A stretch of DNA of 64,000 nt, taken from positions 259,996,303-260,060,302 of the forward strand of contig OX371224.1 of NCBI GenBank assembly GCA_947310385.1. Reading direction: 5' to 3'. The notes under the pieces are model-generated. The model worked only from the letters and a program-made list of their open reading frames with translations. It did no database searches and had not been told where the DNA came from. The translations under genes were made by a program, and so were the position numbers. Shown here piece by piece: positions 1 through 13,400 of the stretch; the stretch's first letter is position 1, and the number at the start of each line of letters is the position of its first letter. Origin of the DNA: Nephrotoma appendiculata. Lineage: Eukaryota > Arthropoda > Insecta > Diptera > Tipulidae.

Positions 1-330
1 GTAGCCCCATTTCTGTACGAGGTGGAAAGGAGGTTCGTACCAGTCTCAGTATGTAACGATTTTCAACAAAAAAAATTACTAAGAAATTTTCTTCTGTGGC
101 GGTTTTCACAGGGATTACCTGAAACTTCGGCGACTGTCGAGAATTAGTGTAGGCCATCTGAAATCCAAATAATGTAGCCCCATTTCTGTACGAGGTGGAA
201 AGGAGGTTCGTACCAGTCTCAGTATGTAACGATTTTCAACAAAAAAAATTACTAAGAAATTTTCTTCTGTGGCGGTTTTCACAGGGATTACCTGAAACTT
301 CGGCGACTGTCGAGAATTAGTGTAGGCCAT

Positions 331-3300
331 CTGGAATCCAAATAATGTAGCCCCATTTCTGTACGAGGTGGAAAGGAGGTTCGTACCAGTCTCAGTATCT
401 AACGATTTTCAACAAAAAAAATTACTAAGAAATTTTCTTCTGTGGCGGTTTTCACAGGGATTACCTGAAACTTCGACGACTATCGAGAATTAGTGTAGGC
501 CATCTGAAATCCAAATAATGTAGCCCCATTTCTGTACGAGGTGGAAAGGAGGTTCGTACCAGTCTCAGTATGTAACTATTATCGACAATATATTTACTAA
601 GAAATTTTCTTCTATGGCGGTTTTCACAGGGATTACCTGAAACTTCGGCGACTGTCGAGAATTAGTGCAGGCCATCTGAAATCAAAATAATATAGCCCCA
701 TTTCTGTACGAGGTGGAAAGGAGGTTCGTACCAGTCTCAGTATGTAACGATTTTCGACAAAATATTTACTAAGAAATTTTCTTCTGTGGCGGTTTTCACA
801 GGGATTACCTGAAACTTCGGCGACTGTCGAGAATTAGTGCAGGCCATCTGAAATCAAAATAATATAGCCCCATTTCTGTACGAGGTGGAAAGGAGGTTCG
901 TACCAGTCTCAGTATGTAACGATTTTCGACAAAATATTTACTAAAAAATTTTCTTCTGTGGCGGTTTTCACAGGGATTACCTGAAACTTCGGCGACTGTC
1001 GAGAATTAGTGTAGGCCATCTGAAATCCAAATAATGTAGCCCCATTTCTGTACGAGGTGGAAAGGAGGTTCGTACCAGTCTCAGTATGTAACGATTTTCA
1101 ACAAAAAAAATTACTAAGAAATTTTCTTCTGTGGCGGTTTTCACAGGGATTACCTGAAACTTCGACGACTATCGAGAATTAGTGCAGGCCATCTGAAATC
1201 CAAATAATGTAGCCCCATTTCTGTACGAGGTGGAAAGGAGGTTCGTACCAGTCTCAGTATGTAACTATTATCGACAAAATATTTACTAAGAAATTTTCTT
1301 CTGTGGTGGTTTTCACAGGGATTACCTGAAACTTCGGCGACTGTCGAGAATTAGTGTAGGCCATCTGAAATCCAAATAATGTAGCCTCATTTCTGTACGA
1401 GGTGGAAAGGAGGTTCGTACCAGTCTCAGTATGTAACGATTTTCGACAAAATATTTACTAAGAAATTTTCTTCTGTGGCGGTTTTCACAGGGATTACCTG
1501 AAACTTCGGCGACTGTCGAGAATTAGTGTAGGCCATCTGAAATCCAAATAATGTAGCCCCATTTCTGTACGAGGTGGAAAGGAGGTTCGTACCAGTCTCA
1601 GTATGTAACTATTATCGACAAAATATTTACTAAGAAATTTTCTTCTGTGGTGGTTTTCACAGCGATTACCTGAAACTTCGGCGACTGTCGAGAATTAGTG
1701 TAGGCCATCTGAAATCCAAATAATGTAGCCCCATTTCTGTACGAGGTGGAAAGGAGGTTCGTACCAGTCTCAGTATGTAACTATTATCGACAAAATATTT
1801 ACTAAGAAATTTTCTTCTGTGGTGGTTTTCACAGGGATTACCTGAAACTTTGGCGACTGTCGAGAATTAGTGTAGGCCATCTGAAATCCAAATAATGTAG
1901 CCTCATTTCTGTACGAGGTGGAAAGGAGGTTCGTACCAGTCTCAGTATGTAACGATTTTCGACAAAATATTTACTAAGAAATTTTCTTCTGTGGCGGTTT
2001 TCACAGGGGTTACCTGAAACTTCGGTGACTGTCGAGAATTAGTGCAGGCCATCTGAAATCAAAATAATATAGCCCCATTTCTGTACGAGGTGGAAAGGAG
2101 GTTCGTACCAGTCTCAGTATGTAACGATTTTCGACAAAATATTTACTAAAAAATTTTCTTCTGTGGCGGTTTTCACAGGGATTACCTGAAACTTCGGCGA
2201 CTGTCGAGAATTAGTGTAGGCCATCTGGAATCCAAATAATGTAGCCCCATTTCTGTACGAGGTGGAAAGGAGGTTCGTACCAGTCTCAGTATCTAACGAT
2301 TTTCAACAAAAAAAATTACTAAGAAATTTTCTTCTGTGGCGGTTTTCACAGGGATTACCTGAAACTTCGACGACTATCGAGAATTAGTGCAGGCCATCTG
2401 AAATCCAAATAATGTAGCCCCATTTCTGTACGAGGTGGAAAGGAGGTTCGTACCAGTCTCAGTATGTAACGATTTTCGACAAAATATTTACTAAGAAATT
2501 TTCTTCTGTGGCGGTTTTCACAGGGATTACCTGAAATTTTGGCGACTGTCGAGAATTAGTGCAGGCCATCTGAAATCAAAATAATATAGCCCCATTTCTG
2601 TACGAGGTGGAAAGGAGGTTCGTACCAGTCTCAGTATGTAACGATTTTCGACAAAATATTTACTAAAAAATTTTCTTCTGTGGCGGTTTTCACAGGGATT
2701 ACCTGAAACTTCGGCGACTGTCGAGAATTAGTGTAGGCCATCTGGAATCCAAATAATGTAGCCCCATTTCTGTACGAGGTGGAAAAAAGGTTCGTACCAG
2801 TCTCAGTATCTAACGATTTTCAACAAAAAAAAATTACTAAGAAATTTTCTTCTGTGGCGGTTTTCACAGGGATTACCTGAAACTTCGACGACTATCGAGA
2901 ATTAGTGCAGGCCATCTGAAATCCAAATAATGTAGCCCCATTTCTGTACGAGGTGGAAAGGAGGTTCGTACCAGTCTCAGTATGTAACTATTATCGACAA
3001 AATATTTACTAAGAAATTTTCTTCTGTGGTGGTTTTCACAGGGATTACCTGAAACTTCGGCGACTGTCGAGAACTAGTGTAGGCCATCTGAAATCCAAAT
3101 AATGTAGCCTCATTTCTGTACGAGGTGGAAAGGAGGTTCGTACCAGTCTCAGTATGTAACGATTTTCGACAAAATATTTACTAAGAAATTTTCTTCTGTG
3201 GCGGTTTTCACAGGGATTACCTGAAACTTTGGCGACTGTCGAGAATTAGTGCAGGCCATCTGAAATCAAAATAATATAGCCCCATTTCTGTACGAGGTGG

Positions 3301-6300
3301 AAAGGAGGTTCGTACCAGTCTCAGTATGTAACGATTTTCGACAAAATATTTACTAAGAAATTTTCTTCTGTGGCGGTTTTCACAGGGATTACCTGAAACT
3401 TTGGCGACTGTCGAGAATTAGTGCAGGCCATCTTAAAGCGAAATAATTTAGCACCATTTCTGAACGAGGTGGAAAGGGGGTTCGTACCAGTCTCAGTATG
3501 TAACAATTTTCCACAAAAATTTACTAAGAAATTTTCTTCTGTGGTTGTTTTCACAGGGATTACCTGAAACTTTGACAACTGTCGAGAATTAGTGTAGGCC
3601 ATCTGGAATCCAAATAATGTAGCCCCATTTCTGTACGAGGTGGAAAGGAGGTTCGTACCAGTCTCAGTATCTAACGATTTTCAACAAAAAAAATTACTAA
3701 GAAATTTTCTTCTGTGGCGGTTTTCACAGGGATTACCTGAAACTTCGACGACTATCGAGAATTAGTGTAGGCCATCTGAAATCCAAATAATGTAGCCCCA
3801 TTTCTGTACGAGGTGGAAAGGAGGTTCGTACCAGTCTCAGTATGTAACTATTATCGACAATATATTTACTAAGAAATTTTCTTCTGTGGCGGTTTTCACA
3901 GGGATTACCTGAAACTTCGGCGACTGTCGAGAATTAGTGCAGGCCATCTGAAATCAAAATAATATAGCCCCATTTCTGTACGAGGTGGAAAGGAGGTTCG
4001 TACCAGTCTCAGTATGTAACGATTTTCGACAAAATATTTACTAAGAAATTTTCTTCTGTGGCGGTTTTCACAGGGATTACCTGAAACTTTGGCGACTGTC
4101 GAGAATTAGTGCAGGCCATCTGAAATCAAAATAATATAGCCCCATTTCTGTACGAGGTGGAAAGGAGGTTCGTACCAGTCTCAGTATGTAACGATTTTCG
4201 ACAAAATATTTACTAAAAAATTTTCTTCTGTGGCGGTTTTCACAGGGATTACCTGAAACTTCGGCGACTGTCGAGAATTAGTGTAGGCCATCTGAAATCC
4301 AAATAATGTAGCCCCATTTCTGTACGAGGTGGAAAGGAGGTTCGTACCAGTCTCAGTATGTAACGATTTTCAACAAAAAAAATTACTAAGAAATTTTCTT
4401 CTGTGGCGGTTTTCACAGGGATTACCTGAAACTTCGACGACTATCGAGAATTAGTGCAGGCCATCTGAAATCCAAATAATGTAGCCCCATTTCTGTACGA
4501 GGTGGAAAGGAGGTTCGTACCAGTCTCAGTATGTAACTATTATCGACAAAATATTTACTAAGAAATTTTCTTCTGTGGTGGTTTTCACAGGGATTACCTG
4601 AAACTTCGGCGACTGTCGAGAATTAGTGTAGGCCATCTGAAATCCAAATAATGTAGCCTCATTTCTGTACGAGGTGGAAAGGAGGTTCGTACCAGTCTCA
4701 GTATGTAACGATTTTCGACAAAATATTTACTAAGAAATTTTCTTCTGTGGCGGTTTTCACAGGGATTACCTGAAACTTCGGCGACTGTCGAGAATTAGTG
4801 TAGGCCATCTGAAATCCAAATAATGTAGCCCCATTTCTGTACGAGGTGGAAAGGAGGTTCGTACCAGTCTCAGTATGTAACTATTATCGACAAAATATTT
4901 ACTAAGAAATTTTCTTCTGTGGTGGTTTTCACAGCGATTACCTGAAACTTCGGCGACTGTCGAGAATTAGTGTAGGCCATCTGAAATCCAAATAATGTAG
5001 CCCCATTTCTGTACGAGGTGGAAAGGAGGTTCGTACCAGTCTCAGTATGTAACTATTATCGACAAAATATTTACTAAGAAATTTTCTTCTGTGGTGGTTT
5101 TCACAGGGATTACCTGAAACTTTGGCGACTGTCGAGAATTAGTGTAGGCAATCTGAAATCCAAATAATGTAGCCTCATTTCTGTACGAGGTGGAAAGGAG
5201 GTTCGTACCAGTCTCAGTATGTAACGATTTTCGACAAAATATTTACTAAGAAATTTTCTTCTGTGGCGGTTTTCACAGGGGTTACCTGAAACTTCGGTGA
5301 CTGTCGAGAATTAGTGCAGGCCATCTGAAATCAAAATAATATAGCCCCATTTCTGTACGAGGTGGAAAGGAGGTTCGTACCAGTCTCAGTATGTAACGAT
5401 TTTCGACAAAATATTTACTAAAAAATTTTCTTCTGTGGCGGTTTTCACAGGGATTACCTGAAACTTCGGCGACTGTCGAGAATTAGTGTAGGCCATCTGG
5501 AATCCAAATAATGTAGCCCCATTTCTGTACGAGGTGGAAAGGAGGTTCGTACCAGTCTCAGTATCTAACGATTTTCAACAAAAAAAATTACTAAGAAATT
5601 TTCTTCTGTGGCGGTTTTCACAGGGATTACCTGAAACTTCGACGACTATCGAGAATTAGTGCAGGCCATCTTAAATCCAAATAATGTAGCCCCATTTCTG
5701 TACGAGGTGGAAAGGAGGTTCGTACCAGTCTCAGTATGTAACGATTTTCGACAAAATATTTACTAAGAAATTTTCTTCTGTGGCGGTTTTCACAGGGATT
5801 ACCTGAAACTTTGGCGACTGTCGAGAATTAGTGCAGGCCATCTGAAATCAAAATAATATAGCCCCATTTCTGTACGAGGTGGAAAGGAGGTTCGTACCAG
5901 TCTCAGTATGTAACGATTTTCGACAAAATATTTACTAAAAAATTTTCTTCTGTGGCGGTTTTCACAGGGATTACCTGAAACTTCGGCGACTGTCGAGAAT
6001 TAGTGTAGGCCATCTGGAATCCAAATAATGTAGCCCCATTTCTGTACGAGGTGGAAAGGAGGTTCGTACCAGTCTCAGTATCTAACGATTTTCAACAAAA
6101 AAAAATTACTAAGAAATTTTCTTCTGTGGCGGTTTTCACAGGGATTACCTGAAACTTCGACGACTATCGAGAATTAGTGCAGGCCATCTGAAATCCAAAT
6201 AATGTAGCCCCATTTCTGTACGAGGTGGAAAGGAGGTTCGTACCAGTCTCAGTATGTAACTATTATCGACAAAATATTTACTAAGAAATTTTCTTCTGTG

Positions 6301-6357
6301 GTGGTTTTCACAGGGATTACCTGAAACTTCGGCGACTGTCGAGAACTAGTGTAGGCC
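331..6357. repeat. Higher-order duplication inside left arm, offset 3,272 bp
   Basis: Private monomer variants recur at a constant spacing of 3,272 bp, equal to 19 monomers. Four examples are a variant aatatatttact (581 and 3853), agcgattacc (1661 and 4933), a ggggtt variant (2006 and 5278) and gaactagtg (3071 and 6343). The matching blocks run from about 331-3085 and 3603-6357, that is about 16 monomers each, and a few differences remain between them. This is the pattern of a segmental duplication by unequal exchange. A collapsed or mis-joined assembly could imitate it, but the residual differences argue for two real copies. Confidence 0.85.
3427..3600 (-). repeat. Divergent monomer in left arm matching the innermost right-arm monomer
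   Basis: This monomer carries several changes not seen in its neighbours: atttagcaccatttctgaac, ggaaagggggttcg, ttttccacaaaaattt and gtggttgttttcac. The same combination, reverse complemented, occurs in the first monomers of the right arm at about 7500-7680, next to the central core. In the left arm it lies between the two higher-order copies instead. It may be a former core-adjacent monomer displaced by duplication, or sequence moved by exchange between the arms. Confidence 0.75.
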
Positions 6358-6779
6358 ATCTGAAATCAAAATAATATAGCCCCATTTCTGTACGAGGTGG
6401 AAAGGAGGTTCGTACCAGTCTCAGTATGTAACGATTTTCGACAAAATATTTACTAAAAAATTTTCTTCTGTGGCGGTTTTCACAGGGATTACCTGAAACT
6501 TCGGCGACTGTCGAGAATTAGTGTAGGCCATCTGGAATCCAAATAATGTAGCCCCATTTCTGTACGAGGTGGAAAAGAGGTTCGTACCAGTCTCAGTATC
6601 TAACGATTTTCAACAAAAAAAATTACTAAGAAATTTTCTTCTGTGGCGGTTTTGACAGGGATTACCTGAAACTTCGGCGACTGTCGAGAATTAGTGTAGG
6701 CCATCTGAAATCCAAATAATGTAGCCCCATTTCTGTACGAGGTGGAAAGGAGGTTCGTACCAGTCTCAGTATGTAATGA

Positions 6780-7373
6780 TTTTCAACAAAATCAAACAAT
6801 TTAGAACTAGTTTATAAAATTCGGAAAGAAATTTTAATCGAAATTTATGGAATAACCAACGATTGCTATAGCAGTATATTGGACATAGCCGGTAATGTTC
6901 TGAAAAATTTACCAAGTCTTATAGTGACGTTAAAAAAGTGTGACGCCATATGTACGGAAGAACGATCGCTCATATTAATTGATATGATTAAATTAAGTTC
7001 TTTAGGGTTCCCGAAACTAAGCAGTTGTTTTCAAGCAATACCAATAAAAGGTTGTTTAAATTGTCAAAATAAAATGAACTGTGAATTTCAGGAGCTCATT
7101 TGTATTTATTCCGAGCGTACTACGGCAAATCAAATTAAGGCCACCATACGTGATGTAGAACCTATAATTATAGTTAACCAGATTTGTTACCAACTCGTCT
7201 CTATTATTAGCTATCAACAAATGGGAAATGGACACTTTGTTAGTTATGGAAAAATAAAGGAGAAATGGATGAAATACGACGATCTCAATCCAATTGTTAC
7301 TTCAATAAGAAATATTAATGTACATCAAATTGATCCGCATTTGATTATATATGTCAAACAAAGTCAAACTTAA
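6780..7373 (+). CDS. USP-like (ubiquitin-specific protease C-terminal) reading frame, 5'-truncated
   Basis: The frame is open from a stop in the last left-arm monomer (about 6777) to TAA at about 7371 and has no upstream ATG. A first-codon reading from 6879 begins with TTG, so it is more likely a 3' exon or a truncated gene than a complete CDS. The last third matches the His box of peptidase family C19 (USP): a CYQLVSIISY strand, then GNGHFVSYGK with the catalytic His, then W-M-K-Y-D-D with the Asp of the box. The upstream part has a CLNC pair followed by CE and a KATIRDVEPIIIV stretch, which I do not recognise. The Cys box is absent, so protease activity cannot be claimed. It is the only coding sequence in the core between the inverted satellite arms and ends with canonical poly(A) signals. 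A role in an element life cycle is inference. Confidence 0.6.
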   Translation, partial: FSTKSNNLELVYKIRKEILIEIYGITNDCYSSILDIAGNVLKNLPSLIVTLKKCDAICTEERSLILIDMIKLSSLGFPKLSSCFQAIPIKGCLNCQNKMNCEFQELICIYSERTTANQIKATIRDVEPIIIVNQICYQLVSIISYQQMGNGHFVSYGKIKEKWMKYDDLNPIVTSIRNINVHQIDPHLIIYVKQSQT

Positions 7374-7384
7374 TTATAATAATC

Positions 7385-7408
7385 AATAAACTTTGAATTT
7401 ATAATAAA
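7385..7408 (+). terminator. Poly(A) signals after USP-like frame
   Basis: Two AATAAA hexamers (7385-7390 and 7403-7408) follow the stop codon by 11 and 29 bases, and an A-rich run follows. Their position fits the 3' end of a polymerase II transcript on the plus strand that finishes before the right arm. Confidence 0.6.
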
Positions 7409-7474
7409 ACTTAAAAAAAATCGTTTTTTATTATACATCAATACATAATAATTAAGTTACGATCCTCGAACAAA

Positions 7475-10400
7475 AATGGGGCTACATTATTTGGATTCCA
7501 GATGGCCTACACTAATTCTCGACAGTTGTCAAAGTTTCAGGTAATCCCTGTGAAAACAACCACAGAAGAAAATTTCTTAGTAAATTTTTGTGGAAAATTG
7601 TTACATACTGAGACTGGTACGAACCCCCTTTCCACCTCGTTCAGAAATGGTGCTAAATTATTTCGCTTTTAGATGGCCTACACTAATTCTCGACAGTCGC
7701 CGAAGTTTCAGGTAATCCCTGTGAAAACCGCCACAGAAGAAAATTTCTTAGTAAATTTTTTGTTGAAAATCGTTGAATAGTGAGACTAGTACGAACCTCC
7801 TTTCCACCTCATACAGAAATTATTCTGCATTATTTGGATTTCAAATGGCCTACACTAATCCTCGACAGTCGCCGAAGTTTCAGGTAATCTCTGTGAAAAC
7901 GGCCGCAGAAGAAAATTTCTTAGTAAATATTTTGTTGAAAATCGTTACATACTGAGACTCTAACGTACCTCTTTCCCACCTCGTACAGAAATGGGGCTAC
8001 ATTATTTCGCTTTAAGATGGCCTACACTAATTGTCGACAGTCGCCGAAGTTTCAGGTAATCCCTGTGAAAACCGCCACAGAAGAAAATTTCTTAGTAATT
8101 TTTTTGTCGAAAATCGTTACATACTGAGACTGGTACGAACCTCGTTTCCACCTCGTACAGAAATGGGGCTACATTATTTGGATTTCAGATGGCCTACACT
8201 AATTCTCGACAGTCGCCGAAGTTTCAGGTAATCCCTGTGAAAACCGCCACAGAAGAAAATTTCTTAGTAATTTTTTTGTCGAAAATCGTTACATACTGAG
8301 ACTGGTACGAACCTCGTTTCCACCTCGTACAGAAATGGGGCTACGTTATTTGGATTTCAGATGGCCTACACTAATTCTCGACAGTCGCCGAAGTTTCAGG
8401 TAATCCCTGTGAAAACCGCCATAGAAGAAAATTTCTTAGTAATTTTTTTGTCCAAAATCGTTACATACTGAGACTGGTACGAACCTCCTTTCCACCTCGT
8501 ACAGAAATGGGGCTACATTATTTGGATTTCAGATGGCCTACACTAATTCTCGACAGTCGCCGAAGTTTCAGGTAATCCCTGTGAAAACCGCCACAGAAGA
8601 AAATTTCTTAGTAATTTTTTTGTCGAAAATCGTTACATACTGAGACTGGTACGAACCTCGTTTCCACCTCGTACAGAAATGGGGCTACATTATTTGGATT
8701 TCAGACGGCCTACACTAATTCTCGACAGTCGCCGAAGTTTCAGGTAATCCCTGTGAAAACCGCCACAGAAGAAAATTTCTTAGTAATTTTTTTGTCGAAA
8801 ATCGTTACATACTGAGACTGGTACGAACCTCCTTTCCACCTCGTACAGAAATGGGGCTACATTATTTGGATTCCAAATGGCCTACACTAATTCTCGACAG
8901 TCGCCGAAGTTTCAGGTAATCCCTGTGAAAACCGCCACAGAAGAAAATTTCTTAGTAAATATTTTGTCGAAAATCGTTACATACTGAGACTGGTACGAAC
9001 CTCGTTTCCACCTCGTACAGAAATGGGGCTACATTATTTGGATTTCAAATGGCCTACACTAATTCTCGACAGTCGCCGAAGTTTCAGGTAATCCCTGTGA
9101 AAACCGCCACAGAAGAAAATTTCTTAGTAATTTTTTTGTCGAAAATCGTTACATACTGAGACTGGTACGAACCTCCTTTCCACCTCGTACAGAAATTGGG
9201 CTACATTATTTGGATTCCAAATGGCCTCCACTTATTCTCGACAGTCGCCGAAGTTTCAGGTAATCCCTGTGAAAACCGCCATAGAAGAAAATTTCTTAGT
9301 AATTTTTTTGTCGAAAATCGTTACATACTGAGACTGGTACGAACCTCGTTTCCACCTCGTACAGAAATGGGGCTACATTATTTGGATTTCAGATGGCCTA
9401 CACTAATTCTCGACAGTCGCCGAAGTTTCAGGTAATCCCTGTGAAAACCGCCACAGAAGAAAATTTCTTAGTAATTTTTTTGTCGAAAATCGTTACATAC
9501 TGAGACTGGTACGAACCTCGTTTCCACCTCGTACAGAAATGGGGCTACATTATTTGGATTTCAGATGGCCTACACTAATTCTCGACAGTCGCCGAAGTTT
9601 CAGGTAATCCCTGTGAAAACCGCCATAGAAGAAAATTTCTTAGTAATTTTTTTGTCGAAAATCGTTACATACTGAGACTGGTACGAACCTCCTTTCCACC
9701 TCGTACAGAAATGGGGCTACATTATTTGGATTCCAAATGGCCTACACTAATTCTCGACAGTCGCCGAAGTTTCAGGTAATCCCTGTGAAAACCGCCACAG
9801 AAGAAAATTTCTTAGTAATTTTTTTGTCGAAAATCGTTACATACTGAGACTGGTACGAACCTCCTTTCCACCTCGTACAGAAATGGGGCTACATTATTTG
9901 GATTTCATATGGCCTACACTAATTCTCGACAGTCGCCGAAGTTTCAGGTAATCCCTGTGAAAACCGCCATAGAAGAAAATTTCTTAGTAATTTTTTTGTC
10001 GAAAATCGTTACATACTGAGACTGGTACGAACCTCTTTTCCACCTCGTACAGAAATGGGGCTACATTATTTGGATTTCAAATGGCCTACACTAATTCTCG
10101 ACAGTCGCCGAAGTTTCAGGTAATCCCTGTGAAAATCGCCATAGAAGAAAATTTCTTAGTAATTTTTTTGTCGAAAATCGTTACATACTGAGACTGGTAC
10201 GAACCTCGTTTCCACCTCATACAGAAATGGGGCTACATTATTTGGATTTCAGACGGCCTACACTAATTCTCGACAGTCGCCGAAGTTTCAGGTAATCCCT
10301 GTGAAAACCGCCACAGAAGAAAATTTCTTAGTAATTTTTTTGTTGAAAATCGTTACATACTGAGACTGGTACGAACCTCCTTTCCACCTCGTACAGAAAT

Positions 10401-13400
10401 AGGGCTACATTATTTGGATTTCAGATGGCCTACACTAATTCTCGACAGTCGCCGAAGTTTCAGGTAATCCCTGTGAAAACCGCCACAGAAGAAAATTTCT
10501 TAGTAATTTTTTTGTCGAAAATCGTTACATACTGAGACTGGTACGAACCTCGTTTCCACCTCGTACAGAAATGGGGCTACATTATTTGGATTTCAGATGG
10601 CCTACACTAATTCTCGACAGTCGCCGAAGTTTCAGGTAATCCCTGTGAAAACCGCCATAGAAGAAAATTTCTTAGTAATTTTTTTGTCGAAAATCGTTAC
10701 ATACTGAGACTGGTACGAACCTCCTTTCCACCTCGTACAGAAATAGGGCTACATTATTTGGATTTCAGATGGCCTACACTAATTCTCGACAGTCGCCGAA
10801 GTTTCAGGTAATCCCTGTGAAAACCGCCACAGAAGAAAATTTCTTAGTAATTTTTTTGTCGAAAATCGTTACATACTGAGACTGGTACGAACCTCCTTTC
10901 CACCTCGTACAGAAATGGGGCTACATTATTTGGATTTCAGATGGCCTACACTAATTCTCGACAGTCGCCGAAGTTTCAGGTAATCCCTGTGAAAACCGCC
11001 ATAGAAGAAAATTTCTTAGTAATTTTTTTGTCGAAAATCGTTACATACTGAGACTGGTACGAACCTCGTTTCCACCTCGTACAGAAATGGGGCTACATTA
11101 TTTGGATTTCAGATGGCCTACACTAATTCTCGACAGTCGCCGAAGTTTCAGGTAATCCCTGTGAATATCGCCATAGAAGAAAATTTCTTAGTAATTTTTT
11201 TGTCGAAAATCGTTACATACTGAGACTGGTACGAACCTCGTTTCCACCTCGTACATAAATGGGGCTACATTATTTGGATTTCAGATGGCCTACACTAATT
11301 CTCGACAGTCACCGAAGTTTCAGGTAATCCCTGTGAAAACCGCCACAGAAGAAAATTTCTTAGTGATTTTTTTGTCGAAAATCGTTACATACTGAGACTG
11401 GTACGAACCTCCTTTCCACCTCGTACAGAAATGGGGCTACATTATTTGGATTTCAGATGGCCTACACTAATTCTCGACAGTCGCCGAAGTTTCAGGTAAT
11501 CCCTGTGAAAACCGCCACAGAAGAAAATTTCTTAGTAATTTTTTTGTCGAAAATCGTTACATACTGAGACTGGTACGAACCTCGTTTCCACCTCGTACAG
11601 AAATGGGGCTACGTTATTTGGATTTCAGATGGCCTACACTAATTCTCGACAGTCGCCGAAGTTTCAGGTAATCCCTGTGAAAACCGCCATAGAAGAAAAT
11701 TTCTTAGTAATTTTTTTGTCCAAAATCGTTACATACTGAGACTGGTACGAACCTCCTTTCCACCTCGTACAGAAATGGGGCTACATTATTTGGATTCCAA
11801 ATGGCCTACACTAATTCTCGACAGTCGCCGAAGTTTCAGGTAATCCCTGTGAAAACCGCCACAGAAGAAAATTTCTTAGTAATTTTTTTGTCGAAAATCG
11901 TTACATACTGAGACTGGTACGAACCTCGTTTCCACCTCGTACAGAAATGGGGCTACATTATTTGGATTTCAGACGGCCTACACTAATTCTCGACAGTCGC
12001 CGAAGTTTCAGGTAATCCCTGTGAAAACCGCCACAGAAGAAAATTTCTTAGTAATTTTTTTGTCGAAAATCGTTACATACTGAGACTGGTACGAACCTCC
12101 TTTCCACCTCGTACAGAAATGGGGCTACATTATTTGGATTCCAAATGGCCTACACTAATTCTCGACAGTCGCCGAAGTTTCAGGTAATCCCTGTGAAAAC
12201 CGCCACAGAAGAAAATTTCTTAGTAAATATTTTGTCGAAAATCGTTACATACTGAGACTGGTACGAACCTCGTTTCCACCTCGTACAGAAATGGGGCTAC
12301 ATTATTTGGATTTCAGATGGCCTACACTAATTCTCGACAGTCGCCGAAGTTTCAGGTAATCCCTGTGAAAACCGCCACAGAAGAAAATTTCTTAGTAATT
12401 TTTTTGTCGAAAATCGTTACATACTGAGACTGGTACGAACCTCCTTTCCACCTCGTACAGAAATGGGGCTACATTATTTGGATTCCAAATGGCCTCCACT
12501 TATTCTCGACAGTCGCCGAAGTTTCAGGTAATCCCTGTGAAAACCGCCATAGAAGAAAATTTCTTAGTAAATATTTTGTCGAAAATCGTTACATACTGAG
12601 ACTGGTACGAACCTCCTTTCCACCTCGTACAGAAATAGGGCTACATTATTTGGATTTCAGATGGCCTACACTAATTCTCGACAGTCGCCGAAGTTTCAGG
12701 TAATCCCTGTGAAAACCGCCACAGAAGAAAATTTCTTAGTAATTTTTTTGTCGAAAATCGTTACATACTGAGACTGGTACGAACCTCGTTTCCACCTCGT
12801 ACAGAAATGGGGCTACATTATTTGGATTTCAGATGGCCTACACTAATTCTCGACAGTCGCCGAAGTTTCAGGTAATCCCTGTGAAAACCGCCATAGAAGA
12901 AAATTTCTTAGTAATTTTTTTGTCGAAAATCGTTACATACTGAGACTGGTACGAACCTCGTTTCCACCTCGTACAGAAATAGGGCTACATTATTTGGATT
13001 TCAGATGGCCTACACTAATTCTCGACAGTCGCCGAAGTTTCAGGTAATCCCTGTGAAAACCGCCACAGAAGAAAATTTCTTAGTAATTTTTTTGTCGAAA
13101 ATCGTTACATACTGAGACTGGTACGAACCTTCTTTCCACCTCGTACAGAAATGGGGCTACATTATTTGGATTTCAGATGGCCTACACTAATTCTCGACAG
13201 TCGCCGAAGTTTCAGGTAATCCCTGTGAAAACCGCCACAGAAGAAAATTTCTTAGTAATTTTTTTGTCGAAAATCGTTACATACTGAGACTGGTACGAAC
13301 CTCGTTTCCACCTCGTACAGAAATGGGGCTACATTATTTGGATTTCAGATGGCCTACACTAATTCTCGACAGTCGCCGAAGTTTCAGGTAATCCCTGTGA

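Larger units (their letters stand above)
1..6790 (-). repeat. Left arm: ~39 tandem copies of a 172-173 bp satellite monomer
   Basis: Successive occurrences of the motif gtagccccatttctg fall at 1, 174, 347 and 520, then (as atagcccc) at 692, giving a period of 172-173 bp maintained to about 6790. Monomers differ by scattered substitutions and by a few shared variant blocks, for example aacaaaaaaaattac versus cgacaaaatatttac. The array continues off the left edge of the window, so its full length is unknown. It is the reverse complement of the array at 7475-15215, and the two face each other across a 0.7 kb core. On the minus strand each monomer contains a 39-nt exon-like segment (for example 292-330). 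The short reading frames seen here are by-products of the repeat, because a 172-173 bp unit does not keep one frame. Confidence 0.97.
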
